A DNA stretch of 64,000 nucleotides from Trissonchulus latispiculum (taxonomy: Eukaryota; Nematoda; Enoplea; Enoplida; Ironidae): the NCBI GenBank assembly GCA_030248195.1, contig JASAND010017645.1, positions 1 to 64,000 on the forward strand, read 5' to 3'. Below the pieces are notes generated by a model, which saw only the letters and a program-made list of their open reading frames with translations, was not told the DNA's origin and made no database searches. The translations under genes were made by a program, and so were the position numbers. Positions 36,832-49,188 of the stretch are shown here, one piece after another (within the stretch, counting starts at the first letter, position 1; each line of letters opens with the position of its first letter).

Positions 36832-38939
36832 TTATCCACTACCATTCACACTGATAATAGTTACTGAAGGACTAGGCGTAGTACTAGCAGCAGTAGTAGT
36901 AGCAGTAGTAGCAGTAGATTTAGTAAGACCGGCTTCTCGGCCGGCCAACCAAAGGCCCACTCTCGAAACGACATAAAAAACAATCGAACCGCCCAGTAGC
37001 ATGGCACAACTAGCCAGGGCCAGCGGCCAGGCCGGTCGAACGATCACAAAACCGCTGACAAGGGCCACTAACTCCAGCAGGTAGACCAGACCGGCCAGGG
37101 TTTGCCGATGGAAATGGGAGCTGATAAGGCTCCCCAGGGGGGCACAGATAACGACCACGGGCACACAGACGGCGAAATAGTTCCAGGCTTCCTGGGAGGT
37201 CCCGTCCATCATGAGCTGGCGCCAGTAGAACCCCACCACCGTGTTGATGCCCATCAGAACCACGGAGGTTGGGGTGGCCACTTTTTCTGAGACCTGAAAT
37301 ATGGAGGGAAGGAGTTTTGCTTTATCCAGTTAAGTGACTCGTGGAAATTTGTAATGAATACATAAGATCAGATTGGATGTAATTCTATTAGTGTTAAATT
37401 AAAGTTGTGTTAGAGGTGTAGTGTTAGAACTTATGGTTGTGTTGAAGGGTGTCGAACGGCATTAATATTGTATGAATAACGATATAGTATTGTTTGTAGT
37501 GTTAAAATATATGTGCAACCTGGGGAGCAAGTATATGGAAAAGGATTAAAAGATCACAAAGGAATAATGCACAGTAAATGCATAAGCAGATGGGATGAAG
37601 TAAATAATAGTAATTATATAATTAATAGTATTTTAAATTTTAGTTTAAATTTAATTTTAAAATCCCTACCATAAAAAGCAGTGTCAGTATGGAGAATGAG
37701 CAAATGTCAATCCCAGATCCGGCCAGCGAAGTGAACAGACCACCCACCGCGCCGATCGCCAACAAAATCCCGGCCTTCCACCAACCAAAGTTGGGGATCT
37801 GATCAAAAGTTTGCCGCTTTTTTCGTCGATTCAGCAGAAACAGAGCGCAAGCAAACGAAGCCCAAACGGACACAAAAAACATCTTTTTGACGGCAGGAGG
37901 CACGTGGTTTGCCACAAATTCCAGACCCAAAATTAGACCCAGACCCCCGCCAAGGGTGCAGAAAATCACGGAACGCCACTCCAGTTTGAGGCGCATCCAG
38001 AATATGGTAAAGGCTGCTGCAGTCATGCCTGAAATAGAAAAAAATTGGTAAAGGTTCTCGGTGGTGACAGTGGTAAGGTGCTTGTCTGGTGAGCTGGCTG
38101 TCGCTGGAACAAATCTCAGATGTTTGCTTTGCTTTTTTGATTGCTGAAAATGGATTTGTAATTTTGTAAATAAATAATTAAATTTTGTAAACTTGACAGA
38201 GCTACACTTATAATGCAACATTTACCGGCAACACACGGCAAACTGTGCTGAGCACAACCCTCACGAGGCGAAATTAGTTTAAAACTTTACCACAACTTTG
38301 TATCATTAGGGAGAAATCCCGGGCCACGTCCGGCTGTATATGGAAAGCCAAAGTCATAACGGGGAACGCCACAGCGCCCCCGCCTTCACTCGTCATACCT
38401 GAAATTGAAAAAGTGAGAAAAACTGGAAAATATTAAACTTTTTCTAAGGGAAGCCATTTTAGATTCCCATATCGATAATAATCGAACTTTAATTTTTATT
38501 TGGTGTATTATATTTCGCTTTTATTAATTTTTCCTACCAGCCACGAGTGCTCCAAAAATCATGGTTATGGACATGAAATATCGAGTGGGGAAAAGGGCGA
38601 ATAAATTCCATCGGATGGCCAAACTCCACCAAATAATTTCGAAAAATAGAGCCGGAATTGCCAAACCTGAAAACAGGAAACAAAATTTTAATAAAAATCT
38701 AATTAATATTTAATAGTATGAATAACAGAGTATCAGCGATTTGGATGTTAGTCTGGTTTTGTTCTGAAGTTTTATAAATAGTAATTAATTATTAATGAAA
38801 TAAATTTAATTAAATACACGGGGATAATTTTTGAATTATTTACCAATCAAGCGTCGATACTTCGTCAAAATTTTCCGATCCCATGATATTTCCTCCTCAG
38901 TTGACTTTTCGATACGTTGATCTTCTTCAAGCTTCTGAC
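36832..38939 (-). CDS. TSUP (TauE/SafE) family membrane transporter, 5' end not found
   Basis: Five exons on the minus strand: 38939-38844, 38666-38538, 38398-38291, 38028-37670, 37293-36832 (TAA). All are GT-AG and phase-consistent, giving 383 residues. The protein opens with a charged segment (EEDQRIEKSTEEEISWDRKI) followed by about ten hydrophobic segments. Family motifs include FMSITMIFGALVAGMTSEGG, GAVAFPVMTLAF, DFSLMIQSCGMTAAAFTIFW, GGLFTSLAGSGIDICSFSIL and EKVATPTSVVLMGINTVVGF; the Gly-rich paired repeats are typical of TauE/SafE. Bacterial members export sulfite, sulfonates or sulfoacetate; the animal substrate is unknown to me. The C-terminus is Thr/Ala/Ser-rich. An upstream exon giving the initiator Met, joined in phase 1, is missing; the acceptor at 38940 (CATACATAG) has a weak pyrimidine tract. 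Confidence 0.87.
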
Positions 38940-41554
38940 CTATGTATGAATTGGATGAATGCATTAAAATATGTTGGTTTAAAATTGTGAATTTTTCAAG
39001 AACAACTGGTTGATTTATGTTGATACAAGTATTAAAAATTTTAAAATTTTGGTAAATACTGGAACATGTTTATAGTTCTCCTTCAGACAAGCATAAAAAA
39101 TGTAACCACTTTTGACAATAGACGGAATCAGGGCTGAACACAGCAGGCCCCTTTGCTACTATGGTTAAAAATCATCAATTTTCTAGTAAAAAGTGCCTTT
39201 TGAATGATTATGAAATCAGAAAGTAGCCTATTCCTAAGGACATATACACACAGGTTTTGTGATCGGTTTAATATTCTCCCATTTGGTCCTGGTAGATTCA
39301 TTAGGAACTTTTGAGTGAGTCCAAGGTTAAGCCAGCGCCCAGTGTTAGACCTTATACAAATTTATGGGGATATATGCCAGCAGAAGCTCTTGTCGGACAC
39401 TCTTATGTATTATGTACTCTTGGTTGGCCAGCAATTTCAAGAATTGAAATCAAGACAAACGCATACCTTCCCAAAAATATTTCTTGATGAATTGTTTGGA
39501 TTTCTCTGAAAAAGTAGCAATCATATTAATTCAATCACACAATGATTTTTGAGATTGTTACTGTTTACACTGCAGCATATAGAAAATTTGACGTTTCAAG
39601 TGCAAATTTAAGAACCTCCATTTTTTGAACGAACAGTTTAAAAATTTCTGCCGGAAATTTGTCGACAGATTGAGCTGATTTTAATTAACGCCACATGAAA
39701 AATTGAGAGCATCCTAACTTTTTCAAACACACAAAACGAAAATCGTTTTCGACAAAATTGTCATTTTGTTTAGTCGTTCGTGAATCGTGACAGCAGATGC
39801 GAATCACAACTTTACAACAATTAGCTGAACTTGACGACAAGTTTCGCTATTTATAAATGTTACTCACTTTTTTGCCCATCACATGTGCAAAAACGGAAAA
39901 GTTTTTAACGTTCACATTATTTACAGGTTTTACAATTTGAGAACATTCAGTAATTACCTTTTCTATTTGCTTCAGCAACATTTTCTCTTTCGCCGAGATA
40001 CAATAGCAGTCCCTCTTGAAAGCTCATAACTTATCTAACAGCCGATTTCTATGAATATTAATCGGATTAGATTAAAATTACGCGATTGATTAAATTTAGC
40101 GAAGAATACTTGGTGCTATTTTCACGAATTTAGCTCAAATTGCATTTACGGACATCCCTTAGCACCTAACGCAAACCGATAAACCAATTAGCTTCATTAT
40201 CGTTTCCTCAATAGAAGAGAAATGTTAAATTAAATTAAATGATAGATATAAGGTAACTTGAAAGATCTGCTTGTTTAGCTTTCCGGAAAACTTCAGGCAA
40301 ATATTACAAGCATATTCTAAAACTTTTCATTTCACGAAAATGTTATGCAAATTGCAGAGATTTGCTTTAGGATCTTTCTAGGGCTGTCAGCGGGCACAAA
40401 AATGAGCAAACATTTGTGAAGTTCGAATTTCATGCAAAAGTAGAGGCGCGGAAATAAATCGCGAAGAAGGCGAAAGCTTATAACTGGACTGTGTTTGAAG
40501 TTGAAACTTTAGTTGATCTGAAACCTTTGAAAAATAGAAAAAATATAAAATAGCTAGGCTTGAACTCTCAGGCTTTTCAGTTTTATGTCATAAGGGTTAT
40601 GTCAATAGGAAACGCCAGCTGAGTGAGACCTCTTAAAGTAAGCCTCAAAATCCGCACTATTTTTTACCACTCTATTTACAAATATTTAGTTTAGCTATTT
40701 TCCAAAACAGCTTTGAGACCAAAAGGTGCTTCAGCTAAACCGGAAAACTCTTGGCGTGAAGCGGCCCCAAGAAATATGACTCCATTGAAATAGTGGTACA
40801 TTTGTATCCCAGTCGTTGTACTAATCAAATGACTAACTATGTAAAAAAATTGTCTAAAAACTCTAAAAACTATATTCATGGATCTATCATCTACTTACTG
40901 ATCAATAAAAAACAGAAAGTTTGGTTGAATGTTAAGTTGTTTAAAAGATCTTGCGTAAATCGTGTGAACTTTCGGAAAGGCTGCCGCTTGAACCACTGTG
41001 CATTACTTTACACTACAAAAAATAATTAAAGCTAATCGAAAAAATAACTGCAAGGATTGAACAAACGTACACTTAAAATCAGAATCGGAGGTTTAAGCCA
41101 GCTCAGCAGTTGGTTACCACCTAAAACTAAATCATATTGATAAAACCAAAAACAGATGTCAACGACATGAACACTGTGGTTAAGCTTAAGGTTTTTACAG
41201 GAAAGCAGTACATTTTTAGTTTCAAAATCAGGCTACAGGATTTCAGATTTAAATTAAAATTTAGAGTCAAAATTAATTAACACTAACTTCATTTCAGACT
41301 GCAGAGTCGGATTCGAATTAATGCAGACTCATTCTTTTCGCTGCAGGGAAGTCTTCTTTGAATAAAGAAGCCCTCGTAACCGCGGCTCGCAGGTTACCTA
41401 GTAGTAATCTTTCTTTCACTACAACTCAAAAGTAAGTTGGCTAAAGAGCCACTAAAGTTGTCAATTTAATTCAGCACATCTACCTCATATCTGCATCCGT
41501 TTCCGTATCGGTATTACGCTCTTAAGTAAACTATATCAGAACTCAAGGGTCGGT
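38940..41554. other. AT-rich stretch, no gene recognised
   Basis: Upstream of the TSUP gene; its missing first exon may lie here. Only short unsupported frames. A TTATGTACTCTTGG motif occurs near 39409. Nothing else recognisable. Confidence 0.4.
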
Positions 41555-42166
41555 TCATTAGTCAGAATTTCGTTTGTTAGAATTTTGCCAAAAAAGCAAT
41601 TTTCTTCCTGGCGCAAAGTCTAATAAAAATGGCTGATTTTGATGTTAATTCTATAAAATGGTCTCTAGTCGACATAAATATATGGGTCTTAGCACTACCA
41701 CCAGCTACGAGAAAAAGTTTCTTTTCAAAAGGGCTCCCCAACAACTTGGTTAATTCCGCCAAACCTACCTACATCTTACAGACAAGAAACGACGATAGGC
41801 TGTTTCGTTCGAATCCTAAAACAATCAGAATGGCCAAGAGTACGTAATAACTGTTGGATTATGTCCTCTTCGTATGGCACAAATCATCAAGGATCTTTTT
41901 GGGGAAGAGTTAAGAGCTAGCTACAAATGAGTTGATTTTAGCTCTGCTCTTCTCTACCCTACTACTTTATCGGAAAAATGTCCTAAGATTGTGCAGCAAC
42001 GTGCAAAATTTTGAAAAAGCCATGAAAATATTCTGCCTGACGAAATTCTGGCTCGTGAAATTCTGACAAATGAAAGTTCAACTTATATTATTTCAAAATT
42101 TAATTCTGACTAATGAAATTCTAACTAACGAAATTCTGACTAATACGATTCTGACAGATGAAAGTA
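41555..42166. mobile_element. Element with iterated GTCAGAATTTCATTA ends, copy 2
   Basis: Homologous to 34573-35340 across the core (GGCCAAGAGTACGTAATAAC, GGGGAAGAGTTAAGAGCTA) and the iterated right end, in the same orientation. The left end has fewer iterations, and the core frame is broken relative to copy 1. Confidence 0.75.
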
Positions 42167-42922
42167 CACACAAGGGTAGCCCAGGAGGACCTCAAGAACA
42201 ATATACTTGAATTTAACTCTCAATGATATCTAACACCATAAAAGCTGGTCTAACTTAACTATCTGGCATGCTAGCTTTGTCAGAACCAAATCGAACTTAA
42301 ACATCAAGGGGCTATCTTTGACACAGAACCTTAGACAAGGTTGCGAGTGTTACACCACCATAAAGTACAACTAAATTGATGTGAACTATTAGCTACCCAC
42401 CGCATTTGCGCCAGACACCTATTTTACATGGCCTAACCTAAGCATGTGCGCAGCGGCCCGAAATCCAAAATCTAACCCTAACCAACTAATCAATGTATGT
42501 ACAAATTAATTTTAATTTCAATATCACAAATACCATTGAATCAAACTCAACAAGGAAATATACAAAACGATGCAAGTATCAACAGAATAGCCATTAACGT
42601 TATGGCACACAAAACTATTCAGATAGCAACAATACACACCAGTGTCCAGCAGTGTTTAAACAAAGCAACCATTAATCCACCAGAAAAATAGTAACCGAAA
42701 TTCGCAAAAACCCAGCAGGGGTCATCCATTCTCGTTGGGAAAGATTGAAATCAGGATAGAAAAAATTGGAAAAATGTGGGGGGATCGTACCACCGCATTT
42801 CAACATTGCAGTCCGGACAATCCTAACCACTCAGCCATCAGTCATCCAATCAAAACTCAGATGCCGAGTGAAACACAACCCTCTGCAGAAATTCTGCTCT
42901 AGGCTATGGGGGAAAAATTCAA

Positions 42923-45900
42923 TCACAATTTTCCTGTTTCCTTTTCCTCCTTCTTTTCCCCCTTCGTTTCCCCGTCATCCCTGTCACGCGGATCCCCGCC
43001 GGTCAGCAGTCGGCGTACCCGTTCCATTTTTCCGGACAGCTGTCGGGTTTCGGGGTGGCCGGCCTCATGATAGAGCGGGGTCTGGTCGAAAACGTCCGGG
43101 GCCGATTCACGGGTAGCCTGCCAGTCCGCCTCGAAAAAGTGACCCTCCATCCGTTTCGGGGGAAACAGGAGGGCACAGACGTGGCGACCTTCGGCCACCA
43201 GATAGTTGTAGGTGGTGCAGGCATGATCCTGAAGCAACAAAAACAGAAATAATTCACTAAATGTAGTATTTAAAATGTAATAATTAATTAAATTTAACTA
43301 AAACAAGATACACTGTGCGAAGACAAAACGGGGTTTAACCAACACATTGCGAAAATCAAACTTAAGTTTTGCCTCGACACAAAATTGCCACCCTCCAACC
43401 AAGTTTTTCTCGAAATGAGTCGTCAGGTCAAGGATTGGATTTTGATCAATTTTCTGGGAATCTCAGTCACCGCTCCCTCGACAGACATATTCGCTTTGTT
43501 TAGAAAATAGACCCGTGCTAGAACTCTCCGTCAATGCAATCGCGAACATCCAAAAATGAAAATCCATTGACTCTCTCCTGTTTTGCCTTAGTGACTGCAG
43601 GCAGGCGTTTTTCATTACTTCTTTATGACAAAAAATGAAATCACTCACTATACCATGGCCGTTTTTTGTTAACAGCTTTGAAATTGGACCAATGCTTGCA
43701 TAATAGTAAACAAGGGTAGTACACAGTGATGGGCTGGGCCAAGCACTGCCGGATAATATGCGATTTGACAATATTCATTTAAATTTTAGAAATACTCAGG
43801 GTATTTTTCAGGATTTTTGGGGGGTGCAAAAAGGAGAGAAAAGTAGTATTTTTTGGCGTATCCTGCACGTAGAAACGCAAAAAGTTCTCAAAAAATGCCA
43901 GAATTTACGCTAAAAAGAGCCATGAACAGGAAAAATCTTCGGCGAAGACGGAAATTTTTCGAACAAGAATTTGGGGCCCCAAAAAATCCGGGAAAAAAAG
44001 GGGAAAGCAAAAATCTCGAGAGGGGGCGATTTCTGGGCGAAAGACATTTTCGAGGGTGAAGGGTCAGTCCCTCCCCCCTTGTAAAAATACCCTGATACTA
44101 CTGAAAAATCCAGGTCACTTCATCGATTGATCACAGAAATTCAATGCGTTGAGCAACACAGACAAAGAAATTGCAAACCTTGAAAACCAACATTCATGAA
44201 TAAATTGCTTGAACTTTGAAAATTTCGCTTTGGCTTTTGGCGGATAACCGGAGATCCGTTAATGAAAAATAGGCGGACATGATAATGAAAAAATATCCGG
44301 TATTACAACGGCACAACATGGATCGGTATGTCGATCTCACCAAAAAATAAATTATTGCTGAGTGTAAAGTTTAGAGATTGTACGGCAACGTGAACGTACG
44401 GTTGAGAGGACTTCAAAGCCAATCTTGTGCCGACGAAAGAAGGGAGTCAGACGGGTGCGGACCAGGTCCACATTTGTGGAAGCGCCCACGCCCAGCACCA
44501 CCAAATCTACAACAAACCACAATCACAGTCTAGTCACCAAAATGAACAGTCACCAAAACAACATGTCCTGTACAGTACTTTAAATTCAAGGGGGGGAGGG
44601 TATGTTTTTCAATCCTAACCAATTCACTTTCACGTTATAGCGCAGTCTAGGGAAATTTTAACGAGGAAAGGCGTACAGCTGGATACTAAAACGTTAAAAG
44701 GTGTCATCACCTGTAAACTGTCAACCAGCAATAAACATGTCGGTCTATTAAATGAAAAACCAATCATACCCCTCAAATAGGAGTACCTAAATACGTATTG
44801 TTAGGACGTACCTAACTTTGGGACCAGCATTCCGAGAAGGGCAACGGAGGCCTCGTCAATGTCTTCTGCCTTGTAAACCTGAAATAAATAAAAACACAAA
44901 CTAACGAAACAATAATTTAGCAGGAAAGGCAAATTTTACAATTACAGCAAACCAACAAATACAATTCCATAATAATTATGCCTGTAAAGGCGAAGTGACC
45001 GCGGAGAGAACTCCAACCTACAGAAGATTATAGAGTGCCGGTGCTTATCTCCGGATTCTCAGCCCGAAGCCAGAAGCGACAACTCTAATGTTGACTACAT
45101 CTGTGGAAGGGGGCATCGGGCATTACTCCAGAACACAGACTCCTGTTACCTTCCCACCGTAGTGGTGCCCATTTAACGACCAGTTAAGGATAGACAGCTG
45201 GGTTGGCTAGAGCTCACGGCGAACCGATATGTGCTCAGTCTCTTGCTCAAGGGGATTTGTTAAAGCTTTGTGACAGCGGGGATTCGAACCTAGGACCGTA
45301 AGATCTTCTACTAGAACGTCTTACCACTCGGCCATCACGGCACTACGGTCATGCCTGTCAGTACGATCTTTGCAGTGGCTTAGCCAGAAAAAAACTTAAG
45401 AGGGGGCAGTCTAAGATTATTGTGAGGGGGGGGGTCTCGGGAGCGGAACCAAAATAAGCTGACTGGTTTTTCGAAATTTCAACCAACAAATGTTTTAGGA
45501 GACATCTTCGAAGCCTACAAGGGGACCAGGATTTGGACACATTGTGCCGCAAATTACGCATGGCGTTGTCAAACAATGCCAAATACGCCTAGAAAAATAG
45601 TTGGTGTATACTCCAGCAGAAGTACCAAAAACGTTTCATGCTTGAGGTTTATAAAACGAGCTCACTGCTGCGCATGGAATAGACGTTTGGGAGGTGGGTC
45701 TAACTCCACAACTTTGGGGAGGAGAATTTCCGTACCTGGCCCTCTCCCGCCTACGCCAGTGGTTCCCTGACACATAAGGGGGACTTTTGGCGGCCAATTT
45801 ATCGACTTTCTTCGATGTCGCTGATTTTTACACGTTTTTATTGTCCAAATGATAAATTTCGACGAGTTTTTTTACAATTACAAGTCTAACGGTTGTTGCG

Positions 45901-48380
45901 TAATAGTGCAATCTCAAAGTTGAGACTGGATTTGTGTTATATAAATGTAGGAGTTGCGAAAAGTGAGTTGCGAAAAGTTGTCACCTTTTCAAGTGCGCCA
46001 GAGAAATCGGCAAAATGGGATCCGTCCAAAATTACCATGTTTCTAAATTGCGGAAACCAGAGGCAATCTTAACGAACTAATAACTCAGAGATAAAGTTTG
46101 TGGCCCCGGAGCCAATGCTCGCTGGTCGGATCAACAGCAATGGCAGCGCCTTTACCACTCGACCAATCGCACAAAACACAGTTTCAAGAGAAACTAAAAC
46201 AAATATATATTATGTACGTATTCAACAAGAATTACATGCCTTCCAGGAGAAGACAAGTTTCGGCAACAGACAAACCGGACCGGACAGGAACCGCCCGTCA
46301 TTGGTTCGAAATCCCATGACACTGTAGGTATCCACCATGATCAGATGATCCTTGTAGTCCTGATTCAGGACACTCACGGTGGTGCGCTCCGTCTGTGGGC
46401 TGTCCAGATTCTGTAGATGAAACTCCCCGGTGGAGAGCTGTTCGATGGTGTTGGGCGCGTAGCGAGTGGGACGCAGCTGACGGGTGGCTGAAAATAGGTA
46501 TGTAACATATAAAAAATTAAAAACGAAAATAACTACAATCCTATCCACAGAAATTATATACCTGCATAAAGTAAAAAAAACAGTTGTTACAAAGGCAGCC
46601 AAGAAGTTGGCTAAAATTGTACAAGTATATATATATATACCCAGGAAAACGTTTTGAGAAATTTGAGTGATTGACTAGGACATAATATTTCACATCCCTT
46701 TTTTGGATGCTTTCCCCCTGGATGGATTCCCGAGCAAATTTTTGCATCACCCCCCACTCACTACGTATGTTTTGATTGATTCGGTCAAAATTCAAGTTTC
46801 TAACAGTTTCCAGCGTCGCAGATTTTAATGCTAATAAAACTGAATTTATGAGCACTTTTCAGCCTTTAGCTATAGCCGGTCCAAAGCAAGAGAGTGTTGC
46901 TGCATTTTTGATGATTGTAGAATACTCTAGAGGCCCCACCCCAAACTTTCCCCCTGGAAACGACAACTCCTCGCAGTAGACTCAGCCTCCCCCCCCCTTT
47001 CCTTCAGACACAAATTAGTATCCCTACAGATACGTACAAAATATACGTATTTACATCTGGGGTTTTTTAGGCAAAAATAAGTGGGGGGAGACGCCCCACC
47101 CTACTAGTGGGGGGAGGGGTCCAAAAGTGGGGGGGGGGAAATAAAATGGGCTAAAAATGACCGCCCCCGCCCCTCCCCCCAGTAAACAAACCCCAGTACG
47201 TAAGTTCTGTACCTTTGAGCATAGGCATTTTCTCATCCGGATTCTGAATCCAATGCTCCGGGACCGGATCTTGCATGTTGGGATTGGGGTCCGGCGGATG
47301 GGGAAACTCCCCGCCTGTCAACTCGTCCGGCCGGAGGCGCCGGGTGGGCGGGGGCCGCTTGGGCAGGCCAGCCGCCGGTACAAAGCCCCCCTGAGTCTGA
47401 GCGCGAGGTTTCAGCTCTCTTCGGGGCACGGCAGGCTTGGCCGGTGAAGACGAGTTGTTTTCTGTGCTGTCTGTATTCGCTGGAGGCGACGATGCTTTGG
47501 ACGAAGACGGGCCGTGATCATTGGAGCAAACTCTAAAAAATAAAAGGAAGTTTAATAAATTAGACAGAATAGACAAGTAAATAGACAAAAAACTGAACTT
47601 CCTAAACCTGGACAATTTCGGTGACAGAAAGACTGGCTTGTTTTTAGGTATCTCTCTGTTCGGGGGAGGCGGTTTTTGGGTAGGGTATATAGACAATGGG
47701 ACGCACGAAAGATTTTGTAAACAAGGTTTGAATTTGCAATAATAAAAATTCATATGGTTTTATTTGGTATATAAATATTTGAAATAATCCAGGCAGAATG
47801 GCCCTTATCATGGACGTCGCCAATTCAAACGACTTCGGACTGAAAATGTTAATCAACAAAAGCAAGATCACTGGAATGACCAACTCGTAGCTTTATGCCA
47901 TCCAAGTGGTTAAATTATGCTACCAAGTGTTTCGTTCTCCTCATTCCTGCCTATTTCCGCTTAACAAATGCAAAATTTTTAGCTCAGCAGCAAAGACTAG
48001 CTACTGTAAAGCACTTTTCAAAAATATAAAAATGTTCGCCAACCCCCAGCAATCCGTGCGCCCCTCCAGCAGTTTTGCCTAGAAAAACTCTAGGCAAGCT
48101 ACAGCTGTTGAATGCACCTCATAGCAGAAAATCCTGTCATCTTCCCACCTCAACGAACCACCGACAAAAGTTAATAACTGCGTTGACTTAGAGCACTTAT
48201 GGCAAACCGAAATGAAAATCAAACACTTGGCTCGATAAGTCATGAGAAACCGAAAGCCAAACCCGGCAAACAAAAATACACGACACGTAGAAGTCACCTG
48301 ATTTGGACCCGAGACGCGGCTCTCACAGAAGAAGTTGCAACAGGGCTGGTTGAGATCGCACGAAAAATCGAATAAGACAT
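42923..48380 (-). CDS. NDUFAF3: NDUFAF3-like mitochondrial complex I assembly factor
   Basis: Six exons on the minus strand: 48380-48298, 47532-47213, 46487-46240, 44878-44812, 44506-44400, 43228-42923 (TGA). All phases agree and the total is 376 residues. Residues 1-28 (MSYSIFRAISTSPVATSSVR then AASRVQIR) are Arg/Ser/Ala-rich without acids, as in a mitochondrial presequence. The C-terminal part matches NDUFAF3/Mth938-like proteins: MVDTYSVMGFRTNDGRFLSG, VCLLPKLVFSWK, DEASVALLGMLVPKLDLVVL, GVGASTNVDLVRTRLTPFFR, and DHACTTYNYLVAEGRHVCAL. NDUFAF3 works with NDUFAF4 in early complex I assembly in mitochondria. Compared with human (184 residues) there is a ~130-residue Pro/Ser-rich insert after the presequence and a charged C-terminal tail. 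Exon 3 ends in a GC donor (AAG|GCATGT), the only frame-preserving choice. Exon 1 starts 19 bases after a TTTTTGCAG acceptor. Confidence 0.87.
44986..45350 (-). mobile_element. tRNA-derived SINE in an NDUFAF3 intron
   Basis: The 5' end (high coordinates) resembles a tRNA: A box TGGCCGAGTGG (45324-45334) and B box GGTTCGAATCC (45280-45290, last base pair of the match at the 5' T-stem). A ~290-base tRNA-unrelated body follows. Direct repeats ATGCCTGT flank it (44978-44985 and 45351-45358), consistent with target-primed insertion. The acceptor stem does not pair, so this is not a working tRNA. The tRNA head looks like a Ser/Leu class II type. Confidence 0.8.
47050..47200. repeat. Dispersed G-tract repeat, copy 3 (intronic)
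   Basis: The segment GCAAAAATAAGTGGGGGG through AAATAAAATGGGCTAAAAAT matches the head of the repeat at 18845-18940 and 4030-4100. It ends 13 bases from NDUFAF3 exon 2 and flanking frames run through it. Confidence 0.65.
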
Positions 48381-48461
48381 CGTATGAACTCCAACGAAGC
48401 TGCAAAAACCGATAAGTATATATATATTTATTATGCGTGGTACGGATTATATATATACAAG

Positions 48462-48640
48462 TAGGAAAAATGCTCCTTGCAGTCGCATGAAAAAGTTAAA
48501 ATGAGCTATTATGGCCAACATTTAAACGTGCTGAGGACAAGATTTAAAATGTTTAATATGAGCCAACATCTAAATAAGTAGAGGACAAGATGTAAACGTC
48601 TAACATGAGCCGCTACGTTTCTCTTGGGCTCATATTGACG
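48462..48640. repeat. Divergent single arm of the 180-bp TIR element
   Basis: ATATATACAAGTAGGAAAAATGCTCC followed by CGCATGAAAAAGT and repeated GAGGACAAGAT...AATATGAGCC blocks parallels the TIR at 55976-56155 (CAAGTAATAAAAATGCTCC, GCATGAAAAAGTAATATGGG). No matching second arm is seen nearby. Confidence 0.5.
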
Positions 48641-48836
48641 CTCACTTTGGTTACGCCTGTGGTACGTGTCCTCTAAACAGACATTGTTAAACCTAGCCAG
48701 AAAAGACTGAATATTAGTAGTGGCGCATACGTTTTAAGCAAAAATCAGAATTGCCTGATTTTTCAACTTCGCTTCAAAACATTTGTTTGTTTTTCGACGT
48801 TGCTTCTAGATCTCACTATACGTATGTATATACTAG

Positions 48837-48925
48837 GGATCGACCGGAACTCCGAAAAACCGGAACCGGAACCGGAACGAGCTTTAAAAAACCGGAACCG
48901 GAACCGGAACCAGCTCTTTAACACT
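48837..48925. repeat. Solitary hAT-like end with GGAACC repeats
   Basis: TAGGGATCGACCGGAAC followed by reiterated CCGGAACCGGAACC, the layout of the hAT-type ends at 29.9-36.5 kb but with another hexamer. No partner end was found before or after the Penelope element. Confidence 0.4.
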
Positions 48926-49188
48926 ACAAAAATCGAAATTTTTTCTTAGCTTCTGGACAATTTTCGCTCAATTTTTCGTATTTTTGTAGCTAATAGAACG
49001 TTGTAATAACATTTGAATTGTATTTTACATAGTTAATTCAATGCATGAAAACGAAATTTGCAATTTATATATTAGGAGAATTTTTCTTGTTATACAGTTA
49101 AAGTTTACTACATGTATATATATAGCTCTAAAACTGTATACAATATATGTATACAACTTAATTATACACGGTATCGGTATGAGTACTT

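Noticed and set aside
45272..45346. tRNA gene on the minus strand
   Set aside because: A and B boxes are present, but the acceptor and T stems do not pair and the sequence continues into a SINE body with target duplications.
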